The translations under genes and the position numbers were made by a program. A stretch of 64,000 nt of DNA from Sphaerisporangium viridialbum (GTDB taxonomy: Bacteria > Actinomycetota > Actinomycetes > Streptosporangiales > Streptosporangiaceae): contig NZ_CP187232.1 in assembly GCF_049674955.1 (NCBI RefSeq), forward strand, positions 4,030,001-4,094,000, written 5' to 3'. Numbering within the stretch: the stretch's first letter is position 1; each line of letters begins with the position of its first letter. Shown piece after piece: positions 1 to 8,087 of this stretch. The notes beneath the pieces were generated by a model, which did no database searches, was not told where the DNA came from, and saw only the letters and a program-made list of their open reading frames with translations.

Positions 1-186
1 AGCACAAAAAGCGCCAATGGCGGTGGAGAGTGTGTCGAAGCCGGGCCGCTGGCCGACGGCACTGAACGTGTCGCCGTACGCCACAGCCACCACCCCGACC
101 GCGAGGTCATCCTCTACACCCGCGGCGAATGGCAAGCCTTCATCGCCGGCGTCAAAGCCGGCGAATTCGACTTCTCCACAGGCTGA
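1..186 (+). CDS. DUF397 domain protein, 3' end only
   Basis: The window opens inside this gene. Frame 1 is open from base 1 to the TGA at 184-186, giving the last 61 residues. The order of a KSANGGGECVEAG stretch, a VAVRHSH strand and a closing WQAFIAGVKAGEFDF matches the DUF397 domain (K-S, CVE, V-VRDS, W-AF, K-GEFD). Such small proteins are abundant in Streptomyces and Streptosporangiaceae and usually sit beside XRE/DUF5753 regulators. That partner would lie to the left, outside the window. The biochemical role is not established. The family call is firm for so short a piece, but the start is missing. Confidence 0.8.
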   Translation, partial: STKSANGGGECVEAGPLADGTERVAVRHSHHPDREVILYTRGEWQAFIAGVKAGEFDFSTG

Positions 187-209
187 CGGCGGAGGCCGGT
201 TGCCGGGGC

Positions 210-1283
210 TCAGGCCAGAAGGGAGGCGACGTGTCTTCCGGCGGCGGCTGAGGCCAGGAACCCAGCCAGGTCCTCCGACAGGCCGCGCCCCATCGTCGAC
301 AGCTTGACCGGGCTGTTCCTCAGCATCTCCTCCAGCCCGTCCACCGGTACGCCGACCAGTTCGTGGCGTGCGGCGAGCTCGGCGGCCTGGGCGCTGACGC
401 GCTCGCCGAACTGGCCCGGCAGCTCCGGCACCACCACCTGTGCGGGGGCCAGCGCCACGCGGCCGTAGGCGGTGAGGGAGTGGTGGGAGACCCCGATGTG
501 GCGCTCGCGCAGATCGCCCTCGCTGACCCGCAGCGCCCCGACCGGCCGCCCGCCCAGCACCGCCGCCGCGTTGAGCGCCTCGCCCGCCGACACCCCGGAG
601 AAGCCCCACCGGGTGCCGGTGCCGAGGTTGCCCGGGCCCTGCGTGACGATCGCGACGTCGGCCGCAAGGACGTGCCGGGCGGCCAGCAGCCCCGTGTGGA
701 CGGTCACCGCCTCGACGTCGCCCCCGAAGGACTGCCCGGTCGTGACGACCCCGCACAGCCAGCCGATCTCCCGCAGCTTCGCGGCCGACATCGAGAACCA
801 GCCCGGCAGCGCGCCCCCGTCGAGCATCACGTAGGCGACCCGGAGCGTCGCGGGGGAGCGCGAGCCGTACAGGCCGCACAGGATCGCGGGAAGGGCCGAG
901 TGCAGGTCGGCGACGATCACCGGCATGCCGTCCACGGAGTCCGCGTCGCGCAGCGTCTCGTGGAAGGGGGAGTCCTGCTCGTCGGCGCCCAGCACGGTCG
1001 CCTGCAGGGGCGTGTATCGTGCCTTGACCAGGTGGCCGGGTCCTTCGGGATCTTCGGGCAAACGGTCCGGCACGGCCACTACCATGGCGTAGCCTCCCGT
1101 ACCGAGGCCCATGGCGAGTGCGGTCGTGTTCAGCAGCACCGTGTCGCCGGGTTGGGGGCGGCCCACCAGCGGGGGGTAGGCCAGCGCCCGGCACCGCCCC
1201 TCGGGCAGCGTCACGTCCAGTTCCATCGCGCCCGGCCACTCGCGCCGGACCGAAAGCACCTCGCCCTTGCGCCATCTGATCAC
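210..1283 (-). CDS. DUF3866 family protein
   Basis: A 357-residue protein with a GTG start. It matches the DUF3866 family found across actinobacteria and some Firmicutes: the N-terminal half has small beta-rich segments with GDTVLLNTTA, and a glycine-rich VTQGPGNLGTGTRWGFSG stretch lies near residue 220. No catalytic function is known for the family. The start is supported by a TACCCT box six bases upstream on the minus strand, so the mRNA is probably leaderless. It is divergent from pafB with only 36 bases between the starts, so the two promoters must overlap. The gene is full length and shows no damage. Confidence 0.85.
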   Translation of the reverse strand: MIRWRKGEVLSVRREWPGAMELDVTLPEGRCRALAYPPLVGRPQPGDTVLLNTTALAMGLGTGGYAMVVAVPDRLPEDPEGPGHLVKARYTPLQATVLGADEQDSPFHETLRDADSVDGMPVIVADLHSALPAILCGLYGSRSPATLRVAYVMLDGGALPGWFSMSAAKLREIGWLCGVVTTGQSFGGDVEAVTVHTGLLAARHVLAADVAIVTQGPGNLGTGTRWGFSGVSAGEALNAAAVLGGRPVGALRVSEGDLRERHIGVSHHSLTAYGRVALAPAQVVVPELPGQFGERVSAQAAELAARHELVGVPVDGLEEMLRNSPVKLSTMGRGLSEDLAGFLASAAAGRHVASLLA

Positions 1284-1289
1284 GCGGCA

Positions 1290-1295
1290 AGGGTA
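1290..1295 (-). promoter_or_regulatory. -10 box of the leaderless DUF3866 gene
   Basis: On the minus strand the hexamer reads TACCCT (TANNNT pattern) and ends six bases before the GTG start, the spacing expected when transcription begins at the start codon. No convincing -35 was found. It lies between the divergent DUF3866 and pafB genes. Confidence 0.5.
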
Positions 1296-1319
1296 GCGTC
1301 ACCTGAGAAGGGAGGCCTG

Positions 1320-2264
1320 ATGTCCCGGCGCAAGACCGAGCGGCTGCTGAATCTCGTCATCTGCCTGCTCGCCACACGACGCCCGCTCAGCGCGGAGCAG
1401 ATCCGCCACGCCGTGCCCGGCTACGACGCCGGCAACGACGAGGCCTTCCAGCGCATGTTCGAGCGCGACAAGACCGAGCTCCGCGAGATCGGCATCCCCG
1501 TCCAGGTGCACAAGGACCCCTGGGAGGACGAGCCCGGCTACCGCATCATGCGCCAGGCCTACGAGCTGCCCGAGATCACGCTGGAGGCCGACGAGGCCGC
1601 GGTGCTCGGCCTGGCCGCCCAGGTGTGGCAGCGGGCCAACCTCGCCGAGGCGGCGAGCGGCGCGCTGCTCAAGCTGCGCGCCGCGGGGGTGCAGACCGAC
1701 GAGTCCGCCGCCGGGCCGCTGGAGCTCCGGGTGGACACCCGCGACCCCGCCTTCCCTGGCCTGTGGGAGGCGGTGCGCGACCGCAGGGTCGTCCGGTTCG
1801 ACTACCGCGCCGCCGGCAGTGAGGTGCTGCTGACCCGCACGGTGGAGCCGTGGGGCGTGGTCAGCCGCCGTGGCCGCTGGTACGTCGTCGGCCACGACCG
1901 CGAGCGCGACGCGCCCCGGGTCTTCCGCCTCAGCCGGATCAGCGGGCCCGTCGTGTCCGTCGGCCGTCCCGGGGCGGTCACCGTGCCCGAGGGGGTCGAC
2001 ATCCGCTCGATGGTCGGCCACCGCGACAGCCTGGTCCCCGAGCGGGCCGCGACCGTCCGCGTCCGCGAGGGCACCTGCCAGTGGCTCCGCCAGGTCGGCG
2101 CCGTGCGGCCGGGCGAGGACGGCTGGGACCTCGTCACGCTCGACTTCGCCGACCCCGAGTGGCTCGCCGGGTCGATCGTCGGGTTCGCGGCCGACGCCGA
2201 GGTGCTGGACCCGCCCGACGTCCGCGACGCGGTCATCCGCCGACTGAAGGGAGCGCTGGCGTGA
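1320..2264 (+). CDS. pafB: PafB-type WYL-domain transcription regulator
   Basis: A 314-residue regulator. It has an N-terminal winged-helix region (about 1-60: MSRRKTERLLNLVICLL then TRRPLSAEQI), a central WYL domain (about 140-215, with VEPWGVVSRRGRWYVVGHD) and a C-terminal WCX extension. In mycobacteria PafB and PafC form a dimer that activates LexA-independent DNA-damage genes. The ATG at 1320 is chosen because a GGGAGG ribosome site lies just upstream and the protein then begins with the usual MSRRKTERL. Its TGA overlaps the GTG of pafC (GTGA), so the pair is translationally coupled. There is no proteasome ligase pafA in the window. Confidence 0.93.
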   Translation: MSRRKTERLLNLVICLLATRRPLSAEQIRHAVPGYDAGNDEAFQRMFERDKTELREIGIPVQVHKDPWEDEPGYRIMRQAYELPEITLEADEAAVLGLAAQVWQRANLAEAASGALLKLRAAGVQTDESAAGPLELRVDTRDPAFPGLWEAVRDRRVVRFDYRAAGSEVLLTRTVEPWGVVSRRGRWYVVGHDRERDAPRVFRLSRISGPVVSVGRPGAVTVPEGVDIRSMVGHRDSLVPERAATVRVREGTCQWLRQVGAVRPGEDGWDLVTLDFADPEWLAGSIVGFAADAEVLDPPDVRDAVIRRLKGALA

Positions 2265-3217
2265 GCACCGCCGACCGGTTGCCCCGGCTCCTCGCCCTGG
2301 TGCCCTACCTCATGTCCCATCCCGGGGCGCAGGTGCCCGAGGTGGCCAAGCTGTTCGGGCTCACAGAGAAGCAGCTCGTCGACGACCTGCAGCTGGTGTG
2401 GATGTGCGGCCTGCCCGGCCACACCCCGGGCGACCTCATCGACGTCTCCTGGGACGGCGGCGAGATCCTCATCGACAACGCCGAGACCATCGCGCGACCG
2501 CTGCGCCTCGGCATCGACGAGGCGAGCGCGCTGCTGGTCGCGCTGCGCATGCTCGCCGAGCTTCCCGAGTTCGAGCAGGGCGACGTGCTGGCCCGGGTGA
2601 TCGCCAAGCTGGAGGGCGCCGCGGGCGAGGGCGCGGCCGCGGTCAGCAGCCAGGTGGCCTTCGAGCTGGACGCCGCGCCCGACGCCATGGCCACCGTCAG
2701 AGCCGCGCTGCGCGCCGGGCGCCGCCTGTCCCTGCGCTACTACGTCCCGGGCCGCGACGAGATCACCCCCCGCGAGGTCGACCCCACCCGGCTGGTGATG
2801 GCGGACGGCCGCTCCTACCTTGAGGGCTGGTGCTACCGCGCGGACGGCATGCGGCTGTTCCGGCTCGACCGCATGGTCGGCGTCGACATGCTCGACGTGG
2901 CCGCCGATCCGCCGGCGGGGGCCGAGCCGATCGACGTCACCGACGGGGTCTTCCGCCCCTCGCCCACCGACGAGCTGGTGGAGCTGGAGCTGACCCCCTC
3001 CGGCCGCTGGGTCGCCGAGTACTACCCGTGCGAGGAGGTCACCGAGCTGGGGGAGGGCCGCCTGCGGGTGACCCTCCGCGCCCGCGACCAGGGCTGGCTC
3101 GTACGGCTTGCGCTTCGCCTGGGCGATGCCGGGCGGGTGATCTCGCCGGTGTCCCTGATCGACCGGGTGCGCGAGGAGGCCTCGGCGGCGCTCGCCCGAT
3201 ACGAGTCGGTCTCCTGA
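2261..3217 (+). CDS. pafC: PafC-type WYL-domain transcription regulator
   Basis: A 318-residue partner of PafB. It starts at a GTG that overlaps the pafB stop. The N-terminus has a helix-turn-helix region (TADRLPRLLALVPYLMSHPG and a LFGLTEKQLVDDLQLVW recognition part). The WYL domain spans about 150-230 (LRYYVPGRDE, VMADGRSYLEGWCYRADGMR), followed by a WCX domain to the end. By homology it acts with PafB as the heterodimeric activator of DNA-damage genes. Gene order pafB-pafC-tatA-tatC is the common actinobacterial arrangement, which supports both calls. Confidence 0.93.
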   Translation: MSTADRLPRLLALVPYLMSHPGAQVPEVAKLFGLTEKQLVDDLQLVWMCGLPGHTPGDLIDVSWDGGEILIDNAETIARPLRLGIDEASALLVALRMLAELPEFEQGDVLARVIAKLEGAAGEGAAAVSSQVAFELDAAPDAMATVRAALRAGRRLSLRYYVPGRDEITPREVDPTRLVMADGRSYLEGWCYRADGMRLFRLDRMVGVDMLDVAADPPAGAEPIDVTDGVFRPSPTDELVELELTPSGRWVAEYYPCEEVTELGEGRLRVTLRARDQGWLVRLALRLGDAGRVISPVSLIDRVREEASAALARYESVS

Positions 3218-3275
3218 CCCACGCGGCCCCATGGGGGGATGTCATCACATTGTGCCTTCGCTAGAGTTCCAGGTC

Positions 3276-3509
3276 ATGATCTGGATCTACGTCGCGGTGG
3301 GCGTGGGCGTCGCGGGGCTGGTGCCACTGGTGGTGCTGGGGGCCCGGGTGCTGGTGGCCATGCGTGGACTGGCACGTGAAATCGAGCGGGCCACCACCCG
3401 TCTCGCGCCCGTCCAGGGTCGTTTCAAGGCGGCTCAGCGCGTCGATCGGCGCATCGGCCCGGTGGGAGGGGTGAATGAAGTGGTGGCGGCAGCGTACGAT
3501 CGAGCTTGA
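3276..3509 (+). CDS. Small single-pass membrane protein of unknown function
   Basis: A 77-residue product from the ATG at 3276. Residues 3-27 form one hydrophobic helix (YVAVGVGVAGLVPLVVLGARV). The rest is a basic cytoplasmic tail rich in Arg and Ala. It sits between pafC and tatA in the same direction, where several actinomycetes carry an unnamed short membrane protein. I recognise no domain. An upstream in-frame ATG at 3231 would add 15 residues, but the shorter form begins right at the membrane helix. A role linked to Tat is only a guess from position. Confidence 0.6.
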   Translation: MIWIYVAVGVGVAGLVPLVVLGARVLVAMRGLAREIERATTRLAPVQGRFKAAQRVDRRIGPVGGVNEVVAAAYDRA

Positions 3510-3540
3510 GATTGCACGTCGCTCGGCGTAAGGATGTGTC

Positions 3541-3864
3541 ATGCCATCACTTGGTCCCATGGAATGGATCCTCATTCTGCTGGTCCTGGTCCTGCTCTTC
3601 GGTGCCAAGAAGCTTCCGGACACCGCTAAGGCGCTGGGCCAGTCGTTGCGGCTCTTCAAGAAGGAGACCACCAAGCTCCAGGAAGAGGACGAGGTCAGGG
3701 CCGCCCAGTCCACGACCGCCACCGCCCAGCCCGCGGCAGCCCCGCAGCAGTCCCTCCCGCCCGTGACGCCCTCCATCGAGGACCGGCTGCGCGCCCTCGA
3801 GGAGGAGAACGCCAAGCTGCGCAACGCCCAGGCGGCCGTACCGAAGGACCAGGGCTCCGTCTGA
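3541..3864 (+). CDS. tatA: Twin-arginine translocase subunit TatA
   Basis: TatA oligomerises to form the passage for folded proteins in the Tat export system. The protein (107 residues) has the short N-terminal membrane helix (about 6-20: MEWILILLVLVLLFG), the FGAKKLPD hinge, an amphipathic helix (TAKALGQSLRLFKKETTKL) and an acidic, Ala/Gln/Pro-rich tail. It is a little longer than usual because of a second charged helix at the end (EDRLRALEEENAKLR). tatC follows 56 bases later, so the two form the minimal actinobacterial Tat operon. Confidence 0.95.
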   Translation: MPSLGPMEWILILLVLVLLFGAKKLPDTAKALGQSLRLFKKETTKLQEEDEVRAAQSTTATAQPAAAPQQSLPPVTPSIEDRLRALEEENAKLRNAQAAVPKDQGSV

Positions 3865-3920
3865 CGCGAGCCCGCTGACCTGACCGCCCCCCTTAGACCA
3901 GGACTAGATCGGGACGTCCG

Positions 3921-4781
3921 ATGGCACTGCTGAAACGGTCAAGACCGGCTGGCGACGGCCCGGTCGCATCCGACGCGGACGGGCGCATGTCGCTCATGGA
4001 TCACCTCCGTGAGCTGCGGAACCGCCTGATCAAGGCCATCCTCGGCCTGACGGTGGGCGCGGTGGTCGGTTTCGCGTTCTTCGACCGGCTCTGGGTCTTC
4101 ATGACCGGGCCCTACTGCCGGCTGCCCGATGCCCACAAGCTCAAGCCCGGTGAGTGCACCCTCGTCGTGCAGGGGGTGTTCGAGGGCTTCATGGTGAACC
4201 TCCAGGTCGCCCTCATGTTCGGCGCGGTGGTCTCCGCACCGATCTGGCTCTACCAGGTCTGGGCGTTCGTCACCCCGGGCCTCTACCGCAACGAGCGGCG
4301 TTACTCGCTGTCGTTCCTCGCGATCTCGGTCCCGCTCTTCGCCGCGGGTGCCGCGCTGGCCTACTACACGATGGACAAGGGCCTCGCGTTGCTGCTGGGC
4401 TTCGCCCCCGGGAACGTGATCCCGCTCATCAGCATGGACCAGTACGTCGGGTTCATGATGGCGATGCTCGTGATCTTCGGGCTGTCGTTCGAGATCCCGT
4501 TGCTGCTGGTCTTCCTCAACCTGATCAACGTCCTGCCGTTCCGCCTGGTCAGCAAGCACCAGCGCATGGTCATCTTCCTGATGTTCGTGTTCGCGGCCGT
4601 GGCCACGCCGAGCCAGGATCCGATCACCATGCTGGCGCTGGCGCTGCCGATGGTCGGCATGTTCCTGATCGCGGAGGTCATCATGTACTTCCACGATCGC
4701 AAGAAGGACGAGCTGGACGCGCAACGTCAGAGGGAGATCGAGGAGGAACTGGACGGCCCCGCCGCCCGCACTACCGAGTAG
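3921..4781 (+). CDS. tatC: Twin-arginine translocase subunit TatC
   Basis: TatC recognises twin-arginine signal peptides and recruits TatA. The 286-residue protein begins with the conserved cytoplasmic MSLMDHLRELRNRLI motif and has six hydrophobic segments. The family's periplasmic loop before helix 2 is present (VFEGFMVNLQVALMFG), as are YQVWAFVTPGLYRNERR and the VATPSQDPITM motif. It ends in a charged cytoplasmic tail (HDRKKDELDAQRQREIEEEL). It is co-oriented with tatA. The expected next gene, the lipid kinase, is displaced about 2.4 kb by the damaged segment that follows. Confidence 0.96.
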   Translation: MALLKRSRPAGDGPVASDADGRMSLMDHLRELRNRLIKAILGLTVGAVVGFAFFDRLWVFMTGPYCRLPDAHKLKPGECTLVVQGVFEGFMVNLQVALMFGAVVSAPIWLYQVWAFVTPGLYRNERRYSLSFLAISVPLFAAGAALAYYTMDKGLALLLGFAPGNVIPLISMDQYVGFMMAMLVIFGLSFEIPLLLVFLNLINVLPFRLVSKHQRMVIFLMFVFAAVATPSQDPITMLALALPMVGMFLIAEVIMYFHDRKKDELDAQRQREIEEELDGPAARTTE

Positions 4782-4787
4782 TTCCAG

Positions 4788-4830
4788 CGCTTTACCCCTG
4801 GATCAGCGGAGGTGTTCGGATAGGTTCCGA
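4788..4830 (+). repeat. Left copy of a 44-bp direct repeat
   Basis: This stretch begins CGCTTTACCCCTGGATCAGC and ends GGATAGGTTCCGA. It matches 7160-7203 over its whole length apart from a few substitutions and one base of length. The right copy is the promoter of the lipid kinase gene. The left copy has the same TGGATC (4799-4804) and TAGGTT (4821-4826) hexamers with a 16-base spacer, but no start codon follows at leaderless distance. The two copies exactly bracket the damaged ThuA/laccase segment. Confidence 0.75.
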
Positions 4831-4925
4831 CATCGCCGGCGCCTGGCGGGCGCTCCCGAAGCGGGACGTCGCCGCGGGCGACCTCGGTCCGCTGATGGAT
4901 CGAGGCCGCCCGCCGCCTGATGGAT

Positions 4926-6450
4926 TCACTTGTCCTTGCAGTTGCCCTTACCGGGTTTCGGGCATCCGGCGCCCAAGTCGGCCTTGACGACCATGAACTT
5001 GGCCGTGCTCACGTTGGAGGTGTTCCCGGCCTTGTCGGTGGCCCGGTAGCTCACGTTGTGGGTGCCCGGCTGGTCGACCGCCAGCGGCTTGGTGTAGACC
5101 GCGAACGGCTGCCCGTCGAGTGAGTACTCCACCTTGTCGACTCCGGACTCGGTGTCGGTGGCGGTGATCGTCACGGTGGCGGAGCCCACGTAGTTCCAGG
5201 CCCAGTCCTGGTTCCCCGTGAGCTGCGCCGACACCTGTGGCGGGAGGTTGCCCGCGGGGATCGTGTACGTGCCGTCGGGCTCCGGGTGGATGCGGATGAT
5301 CTTTCCGTTGAGGTCGTTGGTGTTGCCGGCGGTGCGGCGGGCGTCCTGGAACGAGATGCCCTTGTAGTCCTGGGTCCAGTTGTTGCCGGAGTAACCGTCG
5401 GAGCCGCCGGATGAGTTGTTGTCACCGGAACCGATGTAGAGGTTGCCCTCGTTGTCGAAGGTCATTCCTCCACCCGCGTGGCAGCAGCTGTGGATCTGGG
5501 TGTCCCAGTGCAGCAGGTCCTTGCGGGTGTTCTGGTCGATCGACTGCTTCGCGAGGTCGTAGGTGAACCGTGAGACCGTCCGCTGTCCGATCCGCTTGTC
5601 CCTGTCGATCGACTCGTGCGGCATCCAGTAGACGTAGAACCAGCCGTTCTGCTCGAACTTGGGGTCGAGCGTGATGCCGAGGAGGCCTTCCTCGTTCTTG
5701 ACCAGCTCGCTGCCGCTGCCGCGGTTGCCCATGACGGCGAGGGAGGTCAGGAGCTCGGGCTGCTTGGTCTTCGGGTCCCACTGGTGGATGGTGCCGCAGC
5801 CGAGGCCGACCTTGGGATCGTTCCAGTCGGCGACGGGGCCGGTGGGGGTCGACGATGGCCTGCTGTACCTTGCTCTCCGGAGGAGGCCCGGCGTTGGGGC
5901 CGAACAGCCGCAGCTCGGCCAGCTGGATCAGGGGCTCACCGCTGTTCGCGGTGATGTCGAGCCGGTAGTACAGATACGCCGTGCTGTTGGTGAACTTGAA
6001 TTCCCTGGTCTGGAACCGCTGGGGGAAGGTCTCTCCGGTCCGCTTGTCCAGGTCGGTCCACGTCTTGCCGTCCTGCGAGCCCTGGAGCGTCCAGTTCTTC
6101 GGGTCACGGCCGGCGAAGTCGTTGGCCGACGTCAACGCGTAGTGGGCCAGCGCGAGCGGCTTTTCCAGCTTCACCTGGGCCCACCCGGTCGACGTGCGGG
6201 TCAACCACTTGGTGTCGTCCTTGCCGTCGACCAGCTTGTCCTTGCCCTCGTTCGGCGGGTTCTCCCCGCTCGCCGCCACCTCCACCACCTTCTCGGGGTT
6301 GGGGAGGCTTCCGGCGGGACGGGTGCCGATCAGCTCGGTGAACCAGGACGAGTCCGCCTGAGCGCGCGCGGCGTCGTGGACGCCGACGAACCCGCCGCCA
6401 TCCTTGATGTACGCCCGGAATGCGGCCTCCTGGCCATCGTTCCAATCTGG
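4926..6450 (-). pseudogene. Broken ThuA / discoidin / PQQ-type sugar dehydrogenase gene
   Basis: Remnant of a large secreted multidomain glycan-related protein, read right to left. The end of a ThuA domain (GGGFVGVHDAARAQADSSWF, about 6420-6310) is followed by an F5/8 type C (discoidin) domain, about 6250-5890. A frameshift near 5850 follows, where the discoidin frame stops making sense and a new frame opens at STPTGPVADW. Then comes the first part of a glucose/sorbosone dehydrogenase propeller (DPKVGLGCGTIHQWDP, EEGLLGITLDPKF, HSCCHAGGGMTFD). After IPAGNL the propeller jumps straight into a C-terminal sugar-binding-like domain (ESGVDKVEYSLDGQPF), so its second half is missing. The 5' end is cut near 6450 by the laccase gene. 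It cannot encode a functional enzyme. Confidence 0.82.
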
Positions 6451-7148
6451 ACGTGACCGCCAGCCTGCATGTGCACGGGGTGGACTACGAAACGACCAGC
6501 GACGGTACGAGGATGAACGACAGCGTGGTGGAACCAGGAGGCCGGCGCACCTACACCTGGCGCACCCACGCTCCGGGCCGCCGCCCGGGCGGTTCCATCG
6601 AGCCCGGCAGCGCGGGCTACTGGCACTACCACGACCACGTCGTCGGGACCGACCGCGGCACAGGGGGCATCCGGAGGGGGCTCTACGGGCCGCTGGTGGT
6701 CCGCCGGAAGGGCGATGTGGTACCCGACAAGCAGTTCACCGTCGTCTTCAACGACATGACGATCAACAACCGCAAGGCCCATGAGGCGCCCCACTTCATG
6801 GCGAAGATCGGTGAACGGGTGGAGTTCATCGTGATCACCCACGGGGACTTCTTCCACACGTTCCACATCCACGGGCACCGCTGGGCCGACAACCGCACCG
6901 GCCTGCTGGAAGGCCCTCAGGACGTGAGCCGGATCATCGACACCAAGATCACGGGGCCGGCCGAGTCGTTCGGCTTCCAAATGATCGCGGGCGAGCGCGT
7001 CGGCCCCGGGGCGTGGATGTACCACTGCCACGTCCAGAGCCACTCCGACATGGGGATGGCCGGGGTCTTCATGGTGGCCGACGCGAACGGGAACATGCCG
7101 GATCACCCGATGGGCACGCCGGGCCACTCGATGGGCATGCACCACTGA
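6446..7148 (+). pseudogene. Small (two-domain) laccase lacking its N-terminus
   Basis: Multicopper oxidase of the Streptomyces small-laccase type. The frame carries all four copper-ligand clusters: HVHGVDY, HYHDH, HTFHIHGHRW and HCHVQSHSDMGM, ending in a Met/His-rich tail. Compared with the family, about 75-80 N-terminal residues are missing (twin-arginine signal and the first strands). Homology starts at LDVTASLHVHG, immediately after the fusion point with the minus-strand ThuA remnant at about 6445. An ATG at 6420 precedes it in frame but lies in sequence belonging to the ThuA gene. The copper sites are intact, but export and folding are doubtful. Confidence 0.82.
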
Positions 7149-7159
7149 CGCGATCTCTC

Positions 7160-7203
7160 CGCTTTACCACTGGATTAGCGGGGTGTGTCCGGATAGGTTC
7201 CGG
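7160..7203 (+). repeat. Right copy of the 44-bp direct repeat
   Basis: Begins CGCTTTACCACTGGATTAGC and ends GGATAGGTTCCGG. It pairs with 4788-4830. It carries the promoter of the lipid kinase gene and is therefore probably the original copy. Confidence 0.75.
7171..7199 (+). promoter_or_regulatory. Leaderless promoter of the lipid kinase gene
   Basis: TGGATT (7171-7176), a 17-base spacer, and TAGGTT (7194-7199). The GTG start follows after six bases, so transcript and protein probably begin at the same place. There is no ribosome site. Confidence 0.6.
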
Positions 7204-7205
7204 CT

Positions 7206-8087
7206 GTGGCTGGTGAGCTGGTAGTCCTCGTGAACCCCGCGGCCCGTGGCGGCCGCACCCTGCGACTGCTCGACCCGGTCGTGCGCCGCCTGCGGGCCGG
7301 TGACCGCCCGGTGTCGGTCATCGTGGGAACCTCCGCCCAGGACTCCCTCGAACGCGCGTGCACGGCCGTCGCCGAGGAGCCCGGGGCCCTGGTCGCCTTC
7401 GGCGGCGACGGGCTCGTGCACCTCGCGGTACAGGCGGTCGCCGGCACCGATGTCCCGCTCGGGATCATCCCGGCGGGCACCGGCAACGACATCGCCGCCG
7501 CACTCGGCATCCCGAGGCGCGACCTGCTCGCCGCCGCGGACATCGTGGCGGCGGGCAGGACCCGGGTGGTGGACGCCGCCCGCATCGGCGAGGACGAGTG
7601 GTTCGCCGGGGTGGTGGCCTGCGGTTTCGACTCCAGGGTCAACGAGCGGGCCAACGAGATGACAGGTCCGCCCGGAACGGCGAAGTACCTTCTCGCCGTG
7701 GTGCGCGAGCTGCGCTCCTTCGTCCCCCTCCCCTTCACGATCACCGTGGACGGCGAGGTGGTCGAGCAGGAGGCCATGATGGTGGCCGTGGGCAACACCG
7801 ATTCCTACGGCGGGGGCATGCGCGTCTGCCAGGGCGCCGTGCCGGACGACGGCCTGCTCGACGTGCTGGTGGTCGGCAGGATCCCCAAGGGCGCCTTCCT
7901 GCGGACCTTCCCCCGCGTCTACCGGGGCACGCACCTCGGCCATCCCGCCGTGACCGTGCGCCGCGCCCGAACGGTCACGCTGGAGGCTCCCGGCATCGTG
8001 GTCTACGCCGACGGCGAGCGCATCGCCCCCCTTCCCCTGACCCTCACCATCCACCCCGGCGCCCTGCGCGTCCTAGCCCCGCTCTGA
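7206..8087 (+). CDS. Diacylglycerol/lipid kinase family protein
   Basis: A 293-residue cytoplasmic or membrane-associated lipid kinase of the DagK/YegS/BmrU family, expected to phosphorylate diacylglycerol or a similar lipid with ATP. It has the opening VLVNPAARGG nucleotide-binding turn, the FGGDG motif (about residue 66), the PAGTGNDIA motif, and the C-terminal beta domain ending in YADGERIAPLPLTLTIHPGALRVL. Length is typical. The GTG start is leaderless. The last 15 bases overlap the end of the convergent pfkB-family gene. In related genomes this kinase follows tatC and precedes the helicase, which matches the layout here once the damaged insert is removed. Confidence 0.93.
   Translation: MAGELVVLVNPAARGGRTLRLLDPVVRRLRAGDRPVSVIVGTSAQDSLERACTAVAEEPGALVAFGGDGLVHLAVQAVAGTDVPLGIIPAGTGNDIAAALGIPRRDLLAAADIVAAGRTRVVDAARIGEDEWFAGVVACGFDSRVNERANEMTGPPGTAKYLLAVVRELRSFVPLPFTITVDGEVVEQEAMMVAVGNTDSYGGGMRVCQGAVPDDGLLDVLVVGRIPKGAFLRTFPRVYRGTHLGHPAVTVRRARTVTLEAPGIVVYADGERIAPLPLTLTIHPGALRVLAPL

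Noticed and set aside
4788..7203. The 44-bp repeats as target-site duplications of an insertion sequence
   Set aside because: No transposase, no terminal inverted repeats, and the repeat is much longer than usual target duplications and carries a promoter.
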